Made by a program: the position numbers and the translations under genes. The notes below the pieces were generated by a model. It searched no databases. It was not told the DNA's origin and saw nothing but the letters and a program-made list of their open reading frames with translations. A stretch of DNA of 6,683 bases, taken from assembly GCA_946545505.1 (NCBI GenBank), contig CAMNNN010000083.1, positions 1-6,683 of the forward strand. Reading direction: 5' to 3'. Origin of the DNA: an uncultured Clostridia bacterium. GTDB taxonomy: Bacteria; Bacillota; Clostridia; Saccharofermentanales; Saccharofermentanaceae. This document shows positions 1 to 6,683 of the stretch, one piece after another. Position 1 is the first letter of the stretch. The number at the start of each line of letters is the position of its first letter.

Positions 1-435
1 CCAGCCTTCATACCAGAAGCCGTCGTTATAGTTGGAATTGCCGTCAAATGACAGATGGAACCAGTCCTTGTAAGGAGAATCCCATTTCTTCTCCTGAACG
101 TCCTTAAAAGCCCAGAATCCGCGGCCAACATGATTGAATACGCCGTCGAGAACGACCTTAATCCCTTCCTTATGAAGAGCATCAACAACCTTTTTAAAAT
201 CATCATTGGTACCAAGACGGGTATCAATAAGACCGTAATCACGAGTATTGTATCCGTGAGTATCTGATTCGAACACAGGAGAGAAATAGATGGCATTACA
301 GCCTAATTTCTTAATATGAGGGATCCAGTCCAATACTTTCAGTATTCTCGACTCGGCAACTCCGTCATTCTCGAACGGAGCACCGCAGAATCCAAGAGGA
401 TATATTTGATAAAATACAGATTCTTCAAACCACAT
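1..435 (-). CDS. GH13 alpha-amylase-family glycoside hydrolase (N-terminal part, cut by window edge)
   Basis: This is the first 145 codons of a gene that runs off the left edge. The protein starts directly with the catalytic (beta/alpha)8 barrel: FYQIYPLGF at residues 8-16, then FSPVFESDTHGYNTRDY at 51-67. GH13 conserved region I, DGVFNH, is at 97-102. The catalytic nucleophile and acid of regions II and III lie beyond the window. No signal peptide and no N-terminal starch-binding or CBM34-type domain is visible, so a cytoplasmic enzyme acting on imported maltodextrins or cyclodextrins (alpha-amylase, cyclomaltodextrinase or neopullulanase-like) is inferred; exact specificity cannot be told. 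The ATG at 435-433 directly follows the TAA of the PPK2 gene (TAAATG), with GAAAGGA at 453-447, an 11-nt spacer, as the likely ribosome binding site. It is probably translated in coupling with the PPK2 gene. Family assignment is firm; substrate is not. Confidence 0.93.
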   Translation of the reverse strand, partial: MWFEESVFYQIYPLGFCGAPFENDGVAESRILKVLDWIPHIKKLGCNAIYFSPVFESDTHGYNTRDYGLIDTRLGTNDDFKKVVDALHKEGIKVVLDGVFNHVGRGFWAFKDVQEKKWDSPYKDWFHLSFDGNSNYNDGFWYEGW

Positions 436-1908
436 TTACTTTAATTTCCTTTCTATACACTCGATAACTGTCTCAAGTGCTTTTATTCTTGCATATTTCT
501 TGTCGTTAGACTCAAGTACATACCACGGAGCGAATGTCGTGGATGTCTTCTTGATCATCTCATCAATAGCTGACTCGTAAAGATCCCACTTCTCGCGGTT
601 TCTCCAGTCCTCATCTGTTATCTTCCACTGTTTCTCGGGGGTGTTCTGCCGCTCGGTAAATCTTGCCAGCTGTGTATCCTTATCAATCTGAACCCAGAAC
701 TTGATAACAACAGCTCCCCAATCAACGAGTTCCTTCTCGAATTCATTAATCTCGTTGTAGGCCCTCTGCCAGTCATTCTCTGAACAGAATCCTTCGAGTC
801 GCTCAACCATTACTCTTCCGTACCATGTCCGGTCGAATATGGCAATATGTCCGTCTTTAGGAAGTCTGGTCCAGAATCTCCAAAGGAAATGTCTCGCCTT
901 CTCATGAGGTTCGGGACTAGCTATAGGATGAACCTCATAACCTCTTGGATCCAGGGCTGCTGTGATTCTCTTGATGTTTCCGCCTTTGCCTGCAGCATCC
1001 CAGCCTTCATAAGCGATAATTACAGGGATTTTTTTACGATAGAGCTCGTAATGAAGTTCCTTAAGTCTTGATTGAAGCTTCTCGAGCTTATCATCATATT
1101 CTTCATCTGTTAGTGTCTTATCATCAAGTGATATTGAAGAAAGCTTCTTTGTCTTAACAAGAGAGAATGTATTCTGCATAACGGGAAAGTTAACGCTCGA
1201 GTTAAGAAATGCGGTATCCAGAGCCTCATTAATGACATCAAGAGCCTGCAAAGTAGCCCAGTTCTCAGAAGATCCGTCGATCACATACCATGGCGCATAA
1301 GCCGCATCAGTCTCATCGATAAATGCTTTATAAGTATCAAGATACTCATCATAATTCTTATTCTGGAACAGGTCGTGATCTCCGATCCTCCACTTGGTAT
1401 TCTTATCGGACTTGAGGCTCTCGATTCTCTTCTTCTGATCTTTCTTGGATATATGCAGGAAGAGCTTTATAACCAGATATCCGTCCTCAACGAGCTGTCT
1501 CTCGAAGCACTTTACACTTCTGATTTTCTTCTCATATTCTTCATCTTCAATCTGACCGCTTACATGAAGTCGTGTAAGCTCGCTCATCCAGGCACTGTCA
1601 AACAGGCTTATCTTGCCCTGTTCAGGGATCTGATCTACATATTTCTTCAGAAAAGGAAAACGCGTTTCATCAGCGGTTCTCTTTCCGAGGTTGCATACTT
1701 TGAAGAATCGGGGGTCAATATTCTTAATTATGTTCGATATAAGTGTTCCCTTGCCGGATGTTCCCCATCCTTCAATAACGATAAGGACAGGCAGTTTCTT
1801 CTCTTTAATGACCATCTGCTTGGCAAAAAGTTCATCGCGTCTTATATGGAGACGTTCTTTTATCTCATCTTTTACAGGTTTCTCAGGTAATTCAAATACT
1901 GCGGACAT
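436..1908 (-). CDS. Two-domain class II polyphosphate kinase 2 (predicted polyphosphate:AMP phosphotransferase)
   Basis: The 490-residue protein holds two tandem PPK2 domains, about residues 10-235 and 265-488, the architecture of polyphosphate:AMP phosphotransferases, which make ADP from AMP and inorganic polyphosphate in the cytoplasm. The C-terminal copy is intact: Walker A GWDAAGKG at 302-309, Walker B and lid FDRTWYGR at 358-365, WKITDED at 428-434 and APWYV at 460-464. The DR[ST]WYGR form is typical of AMP-using class II enzymes, whereas class I has NRSWYNR. The N-terminal copy keeps GKG (52-54), W173 and APWYV (205-209), but has Gly49 in place of the Walker A Asp and DSAWMSE (104-110) in place of DRTWYGR, so it is probably catalytically dead. 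Its ATG overlaps the stop of the membrane-protein gene by one base (TAATG), with GAGG at 1920-1917 eight bases upstream. The fold and class are firm; direction of the reaction in the cell is inferred. Confidence 0.95.
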   Translation of the reverse strand: MSAVFELPEKPVKDEIKERLHIRRDELFAKQMVIKEKKLPVLIVIEGWGTSGKGTLISNIIKNIDPRFFKVCNLGKRTADETRFPFLKKYVDQIPEQGKISLFDSAWMSELTRLHVSGQIEDEEYEKKIRSVKCFERQLVEDGYLVIKLFLHISKKDQKKRIESLKSDKNTKWRIGDHDLFQNKNYDEYLDTYKAFIDETDAAYAPWYVIDGSSENWATLQALDVINEALDTAFLNSSVNFPVMQNTFSLVKTKKLSSISLDDKTLTDEEYDDKLEKLQSRLKELHYELYRKKIPVIIAYEGWDAAGKGGNIKRITAALDPRGYEVHPIASPEPHEKARHFLWRFWTRLPKDGHIAIFDRTWYGRVMVERLEGFCSENDWQRAYNEINEFEKELVDWGAVVIKFWVQIDKDTQLARFTERQNTPEKQWKITDEDWRNREKWDLYESAIDEMIKKTSTTFAPWYVLESNDKKYARIKALETVIECIERKLK

Positions 1909-2525
1909 TATTCAGACCTCGCTTTCTTTGATTGTATGAGACCACTAACACTCATTATCAGTATAATCAAAAAAGCGACAGCACCTGAAATAGAATTTAA
2001 ATTTCTTGTTAAATCTGAATACGGATGCCCGTATCTTGCTAATAAAGCATTCTGTAATATAAGAAGCGATACTATTGCTTTAACAGCATCTATCTTCCTT
2101 AAAGACATCGCCGTAAAAGACCTGCTTATATGGGCCTGAACCATATTCTTCACCGACAGGCCGATCCTTATGAAGACATATAATGCAGTTAAATATATCG
2201 TATATCCCGGATATTCCTTATAAACGTTATGAATATGGAAAATAACTATCACAATTCCGAATACAACATCAAATGCCAATAACCAAAGACTGAAAGCCTT
2301 GTAGTTATTGGCACTGTTGTATTTATCATTATTTGATACCAGTGAGCGGCCGCCGCGAACGAGGACAGTTACCTTCATTACTATGCATATAACATAGAAC
2401 GCGGTCATTACCATCAGCCAGGAAGAGAAGCTTATTACAGCAGCAAATCCGGTCAGACATGCGAATATAATGCTTCCGATGACAGATGGAATCGACAGCA
2501 GGATTGTCTTTGTCCGATAATCCAT
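1908..2525 (-). CDS. Uncharacterised six-helix membrane protein
   Basis: I do not recognise a named family for this 205-residue protein. It is strongly hydrophobic, with about six predicted membrane segments near residues 8-30, 33-56, 77-97, 108-125, 146-163 and 178-197. Short polar loops lie between them: one with RGGR at 57-60 followed by an Asn/Ser-rich stretch at 64-74, and a basic loop around 135-149 (SRSFTAMSLRK). The C-terminus ends in basic residues (SKKARSE), which favours a cytoplasmic tail. No transporter signature, enzyme motif or cleavable signal peptide is evident. The ATG at 2525-2523 follows the upstream TGA after one base, with only a weak GAGA (2536-2533) at seven bases, so translation probably depends on coupling to the PFL-family gene. 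It also overlaps the PPK2 start by one base. A role cannot be inferred beyond an inner-membrane location. Confidence 0.85.
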   Translation of the reverse strand: MDYRTKTILLSIPSVIGSIIFACLTGFAAVISFSSWLMVMTAFYVICIVMKVTVLVRGGRSLVSNNDKYNSANNYKAFSLWLLAFDVVFGIVIVIFHIHNVYKEYPGYTIYLTALYVFIRIGLSVKNMVQAHISRSFTAMSLRKIDAVKAIVSLLILQNALLARYGHPYSDLTRNLNSISGAVAFLIILIMSVSGLIQSKKARSE

Positions 2526-2526
2526 A

Positions 2527-3885
2527 TCAGTTTCTCATACTGTGGATCGGAGCAGGTATCCTTCCTCCTCTGTTGATAAACTCGGCACAGGATGCCTTGT
2601 TAACTTCCATAATAGGTGCATAACCGAGAAGTCCGCCGAATTCGACTTTATCACCAACGCCCTTACCGGGAACCGGAATAAGCCTTACGGCAGTAGTCTT
2701 ATTATTAAATGTACCAAGAGCCATCTCATCAGCGATGATTCCAGAGATTGTCTCTGCTGAAGTATCCCCGGGAATAGCGATCATATCAAGACCTACAGAG
2801 CATACACAGGTCATGGCTTCCAACTTCTCAAGCTTTAAACCGCCGCTTGCTGCAGCAGCGATCATGCCTTCATCTTCAGATACGGGGATAAATGCTCCGG
2901 AAAGGCCTCCTACATAAGAAGAAGCCATGATACCGCCCTTCTTAACAGCATCATTCAGCATTGCAAGTGCTGCAGTCGTGCCCCAAGTACCACATTCCTC
3001 AAGTCCGAACTCCTCGAGAAGCCTTGCTACGGAGTCACCTACTGCGGGGGTCGGAGCCAGTGAAAGATCGATAATTCCGAACGGAACATGAAGTCTCTCG
3101 GATGCCTCTCTTGCTACAAGCTCGCCAACTCTGGTGATCTTAAATGCAGCCTTCTTGATAGTCTCGGCAACAGTACCGAGATCTGCTCCCTTAACTGATT
3201 CCAGTGCGTGTTTAACTACTCCGGGACCGGATATACCGACATTGATTACGCATTCAGGCTCGCCGGGGCCAAGGAAAGCACCTGCCATGAAAGGGTTGTC
3301 TTCAGGCGCATTCGCGAAAACAACAAGCTTGGCGCAGCCCAGAGCATCCCTGTCAGCTGTAAGCTCAGCAGTCATCTTGATGATGCGGCCCATATCACCT
3401 ACCGCATCCATATTGATACCTGTTCTGGTTGATGCCAGATTGATCGAAGAACATACAAAATCCGTGGAAGCCAAAGCCTCGGGGATCGAGTTAATGAGCT
3501 TCATATCGGAATTTGTGTATCCCTTCTGTACGAGAGCGGAAAAACCGCCTACGAAATTAACACCACACTCCTTGGCAGCTCTGTCCAATGTCTTGGCAAA
3601 AGGTGTGTAATCGGACGTATTACATGCAGCTGCTACGATAGCGATAGGAGTTACGGATATTCTCTTATGAATGATCGGAACGCCATACTTCCTGCTGATG
3701 GCTTCACCTGTTGCTACAAGATCATGAGCATAACGAACGATCTTGTCATAGATCTTGTCACAGCACTCATCTACAGATGATGCAGCACAATCCATAAGTG
3801 ATATACCCATAGTAATTGTTCTGATGTCCAAGTGCTGCTCATTGAACATCTTCATTGTTTCAAGTATTTCGAAGTCGGTTATCAT
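2527..3885 (-). CDS. UPF0210 / DUF711 'PFL family' protein
   Basis: The 452-residue protein matches the UPF0210 (DUF711) family over its full usual length. Recognisable blocks are [13 protein letters not shown] at 151-163, [13 protein letters not shown] at 212-224, [19 protein letters not shown] at 269-287, [16 protein letters not shown] at 303-318, [15 protein letters not shown] at 326-340 and [20 protein letters not shown] at 356-375. The family has a pyruvate-formate-lyase-like barrel fold, which explains the name, but I see no C-terminal glycyl-radical motif (RVxG[FY]), so radical lyase activity is not supported. The biochemical function is not established. The gene starts with an ATG that overlaps the stop of the ACT-domain gene by four bases (ATGA), with AGGA at 3899-3896 as ribosome binding site. 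The fixed pairing with an ACT protein (UPF0237) recurs in many bacteria and suggests that the two work together, perhaps with the ACT protein as ligand-sensing partner. Confidence 0.95.
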   Translation of the reverse strand: MITDFEILETMKMFNEQHLDIRTITMGISLMDCAASSVDECCDKIYDKIVRYAHDLVATGEAISRKYGVPIIHKRISVTPIAIVAAACNTSDYTPFAKTLDRAAKECGVNFVGGFSALVQKGYTNSDMKLINSIPEALASTDFVCSSINLASTRTGINMDAVGDMGRIIKMTAELTADRDALGCAKLVVFANAPEDNPFMAGAFLGPGEPECVINVGISGPGVVKHALESVKGADLGTVAETIKKAAFKITRVGELVAREASERLHVPFGIIDLSLAPTPAVGDSVARLLEEFGLEECGTWGTTAALAMLNDAVKKGGIMASSYVGGLSGAFIPVSEDEGMIAAAASGGLKLEKLEAMTCVCSVGLDMIAIPGDTSAETISGIIADEMALGTFNNKTTAVRLIPVPGKGVGDKVEFGGLLGYAPIMEVNKASCAEFINRGGRIPAPIHSMRN

Positions 3886-4166
3886 ATTCTGTGCATCCTG
3901 TTAAATAAGTCTGTATGCTGTATAGTAATCGTTACGCCGAGATCATCCCCAAGTGAATTGAGCTTCTCGATAATATCGGATTTCTCGATATCATGCTCCT
4001 GAAGATCAACTAACATGATCATTGTAAAGATACCGTCCAGAATAGTCTGGGAAATGTCTTTAATATTGATGTTATTCTCAGAAAGTAAAGTCGATACGCC
4101 GGCAATAATACCAACGCGATCCTTGCCTATTACTGAGATTACCGCTGTATTCTTATCTGAATCCAT
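3882..4166 (-). CDS. ACT-domain protein, UPF0237 type
   Basis: With the start at the ATG at 4166-4164 this is a 94-residue protein that is almost entirely one ACT domain. It opens with [20 protein letters not shown], where GKDRVGI (residues 14-20) is the usual loop of GcvR-like and UPF0237 ACT domains. [17 protein letters not shown] follows at about 38-54. ACT domains bind amino acids or other small ligands, usually as dimers; the ligand here is unknown. The reading frame extends upstream to a GTG at 4229, but that would overlap the preceding gene and make a 115-residue product. GGGAG at 4178-4174 sits seven bases before the chosen ATG and only one base before the nearer ATG at 4172, so 4166 is the best start and gives the usual family length. 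It is followed by the UPF0210 gene with a four-base overlap, a conserved pairing. Confidence 0.93.
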   Translation of the reverse strand: MDSDKNTAVISVIGKDRVGIIAGVSTLLSENNINIKDISQTILDGIFTMIMLVDLQEHDIEKSDIIEKLNSLGDDLGVTITIQHTDLFNRMHRI

Positions 4167-4173
4167 ATTCATT

Positions 4174-4178
4174 CTCCC
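4174..4178 (-). promoter_or_regulatory. Ribosome binding site that decides the ACT gene start
   Basis: GGGAG on the minus strand lies seven bases before the ATG at 4166-4164. The alternative in-frame ATG at 4172-4170 is only one base away, and the GTG at 4229 would use sequence inside the preceding gene. This supports the 94-residue product. The site lies inside the 28-base gap between the two genes, which leaves little room for a separate promoter. Confidence 0.75.
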
Positions 4179-4194
4179 GATATATTTTTCTGAA

Positions 4195-5742
4195 TTATAG
4201 TAACATACTTTCGGCAAGCCGATTAGCACATTTTATACCGTCAATTGCACTGCTCATTATGCCTCCTGCATAGCCGGCCCCCTCACCGCACGGATAAATG
4301 CCTTCTAATGCTTCACTCATGAAGGATTCCTTATCTCTGGGAATTCTGACCGGAGAAGATGATCTGGTCTCGACAGCAGTAAGAATAGCAGAATCCGAGT
4401 CAAATCCTTTAATCTTTCTGCCCATTAATGACACGCCTTCAACGAGTGTATCGATCATATACGGGCGTAAAAGTTCTCTGAAGTCACAAGGAACGGCACC
4501 GGGACTGTATGTAGGTCTGACTGAAGTGAATGAAGAACCACTGGTCCCACGGCGCAGATCGCCGTAAGTCATGAAAGGTGCTTTGGCAGAGCTGCCTGCA
4601 AGCTTATACGCATTTATCTCAAGATAATCCTGGTATATCATTCCGTAAAGCGGATCTTCAGACTCTGATGCCGGATTAAAGGGAATCAGTAAAGCGGCAT
4701 TAGAATTAATCCCGTCACGACCCCTGTAACTCATACCGTTGGTGCACACAGCCTCCTTAAATGAAGCTGAAGGAACGACCTCTCCTCCCGGGCACATACA
4801 GAATGTATAAAGTTTATTACCGGTGCTTGTATCGACAGCAAGCTTATAATTGGCAGCAAAGATATTCTTATATAAAGCTGTATCGAATCCATACATTGCT
4901 GTATCGATATCATGTCTTAAGTGTTCGATACGTACTCCGATAGAAAAAGGCTTGGAAGTAATACCGAGGAGCTTACAGTTCTGCCTTACTAAGTCCCTGC
5001 TGCTGTTTCCTATGGCAAGAATCAGTTTGTCCGCAGGATAGTAACCTTTATCCGTTGTTATGCCTTCGGATCTCACGGGTCTCGCATAATTAAGGAGATT
5101 TATCTCCTTAAGCTCTTCTTCGAAATGTACTTCACCACCCAACGAGATGATCTGTTCTCTTATTCCCTTTACTACATTGACCAGATTATCTGTACCAATG
5201 TGCGGATGGGAATCATATCTGATATCTTCAGGAGCTCCGTTCTTAATGAAGACATCATAAATAAAGTCTTTATATTCGGATGCTACACCTGTATTAAGTT
5301 TGCCGTCAGAGTAAGTTCCTGCGCCGCCCTCACCGAACTGGATATTGGAAGACGGATCGATAATGCCATCCTTTTTATATATGTTTACATCGCGTGTTCT
5401 TGAATCAACGTCTCTGCCCTTCTCGATGATTACCGGCTTAAGACCATACCTGGCAAGTACCAGGCCTGCAAACATACCTGCAGGGCCGAACCCGATAATA
5501 ACAGGTCTTGAAGTAGTATTGAATTTCTTGTCTTTATGGATAAATACAGGAAGAGACGGATCAGGCTGAACCTCATCAGTAACTCTGTAGCAGATCTTTA
5601 TATCAGGTTTCTTACGGGCATCGATATAAGATTTTAAGATTACAAGTTTATTCTTTGTTATCCCTGACTTACCGGAAAGAACAGCTTTAATATCATCAGC
5701 ATTACCGATATCCTGAGGGCGGAAAACCAGCTCCTTGATCAC
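4195..5742 (-). CDS. COG2509-type NAD(P)/FAD-dependent dehydrogenase
   Basis: The protein has 515 residues from the GTG start proposed here. Residues 1-70 form a small N-terminal domain (start VIKELVFRPQD, then SYIDARKKPDIKICY near 38-52) typical of this uncharacterised flavoprotein family. The FAD-binding Rossmann motif VIIGFGPAGMFAG is at 81-93. A second signature, FGEGGAGTYSDGKLNT, is at 136-151, CMCPGGEVVPS at 315-325, and the C-terminal FAD-contacting PCGEGAGYAGGIMSSAIDG at 484-502. The reaction and substrate are unknown for the family; a cytoplasmic redox role is inferred. The frame also opens at a TTG at 5769-5767, but this would overlap the previous gene by 26 bases, lacks a good ribosome binding site and adds nine residues not expected in the family. 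The GTG follows the upstream TGA after one base, with GAGGTG seven bases before it. Its neighbour, an HI0933-like flavoprotein, is a frequent partner. Confidence 0.93.
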   Translation of the reverse strand: MIKELVFRPQDIGNADDIKAVLSGKSGITKNKLVILKSYIDARKKPDIKICYRVTDEVQPDPSLPVFIHKDKKFNTTSRPVIIGFGPAGMFAGLVLARYGLKPVIIEKGRDVDSRTRDVNIYKKDGIIDPSSNIQFGEGGAGTYSDGKLNTGVASEYKDFIYDVFIKNGAPEDIRYDSHPHIGTDNLVNVVKGIREQIISLGGEVHFEEELKEINLLNYARPVRSEGITTDKGYYPADKLILAIGNSSRDLVRQNCKLLGITSKPFSIGVRIEHLRHDIDTAMYGFDTALYKNIFAANYKLAVDTSTGNKLYTFCMCPGGEVVPSASFKEAVCTNGMSYRGRDGINSNAALLIPFNPASESEDPLYGMIYQDYLEINAYKLAGSSAKAPFMTYGDLRRGTSGSSFTSVRPTYSPGAVPCDFRELLRPYMIDTLVEGVSLMGRKIKGFDSDSAILTAVETRSSSPVRIPRDKESFMSEALEGIYPCGEGAGYAGGIMSSAIDGIKCANRLAESMLL

Positions 5743-5743
5743 T

Positions 5744-6683
5744 TCAGAACACCTCAAGTTCGTCGGCAATAGAACGTGCCGCGGTCATTGCTGATGCCCA
5801 AGCCCAGTGAAGGTTATAACCGCCGCATAAGCCGTCGACATTAAGGGCTTCGCCTATAACATAAATACCGTGGGCATTTATAAGTTCGAGATCATCGGTT
5901 ACTTTATTAAGTTTTAATCCGCCGGAAGTAATCTGGGCATTAGTAAATCCCTGACAACCGCTTAAGTTAATCTTGAAATCACTGATAATACGGGCAATAT
6001 CTTCCACTGTACCGTTCGTTCTTGCACATACACACTGTGCCAGAGGCTTCTTAAGAAGTCCCGATATGGCATCGGCAGGATTCCTGTCAGGGAATCTGTT
6101 CATGAGTTCTTTTACCTTAGTAAGCTTCTCGCTGTTACTCATGGAAGGAATAAGATCAACACTCACAAAAGGAATCTTCCTGCCTGAAGCGATGCTTCTG
6201 TTGTAGAACCCTGATAGCTGCATTACACAGATGCCGGAGATACCGTAGTCCGTGAATAATAACTCACCCTTTTCGATGTGACCGTCCATGTTAAGTGTGC
6301 ACTCCTGACGAAGGCCTGAGAGCTTCTTTATGTCCTTATCGGAGGACTTTAAGGCAACGAGTGACGGTAATAACGGCGCGAAGCTGTCACTGCCGGCATA
6401 AGACATGATTATAGGATAAAGCGAGCCGTCGCTGCCGGAGTCCGGTAAAGATACTCCTCCGCAGGCGAAGACGACAGCGAAAGCGCTATACATGCCGTTA
6501 ACCTCATAATTCATACCACTCTTAACAACAGAGGTGACTTTGGTGCCGTAAACGAATTCAGTATTCTCACAGGCATGAACGAGCGCATCGCTTACTGTCT
6601 TGCTCTGATAAGTGATGGGATAAACAAGATCTCCTTTATATGAAGCGATGACTCCGAGTTTGTCCTCGAAATAATCAATAACC
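5744..6683 (-). CDS. HI0933-like flavoprotein (C-terminal part, cut by window edge)
   Basis: The frame is open to the right edge and gives 312 residues before the TGA; the ATG at 6514 is internal, since the upstream 56 codons continue family-like sequence (GDLVYPITYQSKTVSDAL at 17-34). Family landmarks in fragment numbering are FACGG at 72-76, SGSDG at 82-86, GELLFTDYGISG at 139-150, NAQITSGG at 248-255 and GEALNVDGLCGGYNLHWAWA at 277-296. These are the HI0933/YhiN-type signatures, annotated elsewhere as 'aminoacetone oxidase family' or BaiN. The missing part, about 100 residues, should hold the N-terminal GxGxxG FAD-binding motif. The substrate is not established, and the BaiN label alone does not support a bile-acid role. 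A small departure is Cys74 where the family commonly has Thr (FATGG). The gene is followed after one base by the GTG of the COG2509 flavoprotein, so the two are probably made together. Confidence 0.94.
   Translation of the reverse strand, partial: VIDYFEDKLGVIASYKGDLVYPITYQSKTVSDALVHACENTEFVYGTKVTSVVKSGMNYEVNGMYSAFAVVFACGGVSLPDSGSDGSLYPIIMSYAGSDSFAPLLPSLVALKSSDKDIKKLSGLRQECTLNMDGHIEKGELLFTDYGISGICVMQLSGFYNRSIASGRKIPFVSVDLIPSMSNSEKLTKVKELMNRFPDRNPADAISGLLKKPLAQCVCARTNGTVEDIARIISDFKINLSGCQGFTNAQITSGGLKLNKVTDDLELINAHGIYVIGEALNVDGLCGGYNLHWAWASAMTAARSIADELEVF
5750..5755 (-). promoter_or_regulatory. Ribosome binding site supporting a GTG start
   Basis: GAGGTG on the minus strand lies seven bases before the GTG at 5742-5740 and sits inside the last codons of the upstream flavoprotein gene (stop TGA at 5746-5744). 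It is the strongest Shine-Dalgarno match near the start of the COG2509 gene and falls downstream of the alternative TTG at 5769, so it cannot serve that codon. Confidence 0.8.

Noticed and set aside
55..267. A 70-codon plus-strand open frame near the left edge
   Set aside because: The minus strand here encodes the GH13 barrel, including the DGVFNH motif, without interruption, so this frame is a shadow.
1375..1890. A 171-codon open frame on the plus strand opposite the PPK2 gene
   Set aside because: It lies wholly antisense to the N-terminal PPK2 domain, whose family motifs are clear. Its translation resembles no family and it has no convincing ribosome binding site.
3134..3610. A 158-codon open frame on the plus strand
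   Set aside because: It is antisense to the highly conserved core of the UPF0210 gene and has a low-complexity Ser/Ala/Pro-rich translation, as expected of a shadow frame.
2527..3885. Glycyl-radical enzyme activity for the 'PFL family' protein
   Set aside because: The name reflects fold similarity. No C-terminal RVxG[FY] glycyl-radical motif is present, and no radical-SAM activase gene is in the window.
4167..4194. Possible promoter or terminator in the 28-base gap before the ACT gene (AT-rich TATATTTTTC on the plus strand)
   Set aside because: The gap is mostly taken by the ribosome binding site; there is no spaced -35/-10 pair and no GC-rich stem followed by a U-run.
5744..6683. Bile-acid dehydroxylation gene (BaiN) or a bai operon
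   Set aside because: Only general HI0933-family motifs are seen, and no other bai-type gene lies nearby, so the specific role is unsupported.

Overview
The window is a densely packed stretch of bacterial chromosome. All seven recognisable genes lie on the minus strand, so transcription runs from right to left. Base composition is moderate to AT-leaning, Shine-Dalgarno sites are clear, and the gene families are typical of Firmicutes: tandem HI0933-like and COG2509 flavoproteins, the UPF0237/UPF0210 pair, and a short cytoplasmic GH13 enzyme. This fits an anaerobic Clostridia member, probably near Lachnospiraceae. That assignment comes from family resemblance only; there is no rRNA or other taxonomic marker here.

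In transcription order: (1) the C-terminal three quarters of an HI0933-like flavoprotein, cut by the right edge (6682-5744); (2) a COG2509-type FAD-dependent dehydrogenase, best started at a GTG (5742-4195); (3) a small ACT-domain protein of the UPF0237 type (4166-3882); (4) a UPF0210/DUF711 'PFL family' protein (3885-2527); (5) an unrecognised membrane protein with about six transmembrane segments (2525-1908); (6) a two-domain class II PPK2, predicted polyphosphate:AMP phosphotransferase (1908-436); (7) the N-terminal third of a GH13 alpha-amylase-family enzyme, cut by the left edge (435-1).

The junctions are extremely tight: a 1-nt gap, a 28-nt gap, a 4-nt overlap (ATGA), a 1-nt gap, a 1-nt overlap (TAATG) and a direct abutment (TAAATG). 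I see no terminator hairpin and no promoter that must sit between genes, so the run looks like one co-transcribed, translationally coupled unit that continues beyond both edges. No interval of 300 bases lacks a gene.

Functionally the run mixes modules. The two flavoproteins are a recurrent but poorly characterised pair. The ACT and PFL-like proteins are a conserved uncharacterised pair that probably senses or handles a small metabolite. The PPK2 would convert AMP to ADP using polyphosphate, and the GH13 enzyme would cut imported alpha-glucan oligosaccharides in the cytoplasm. No mobile element, RNA gene, CRISPR array or clearly new system is visible. The most interesting points are the degenerate N-terminal PPK2 domain beside an intact C-terminal one, the uncharacterised ACT/PFL pair, and the orphan membrane protein fused tightly into this operon.
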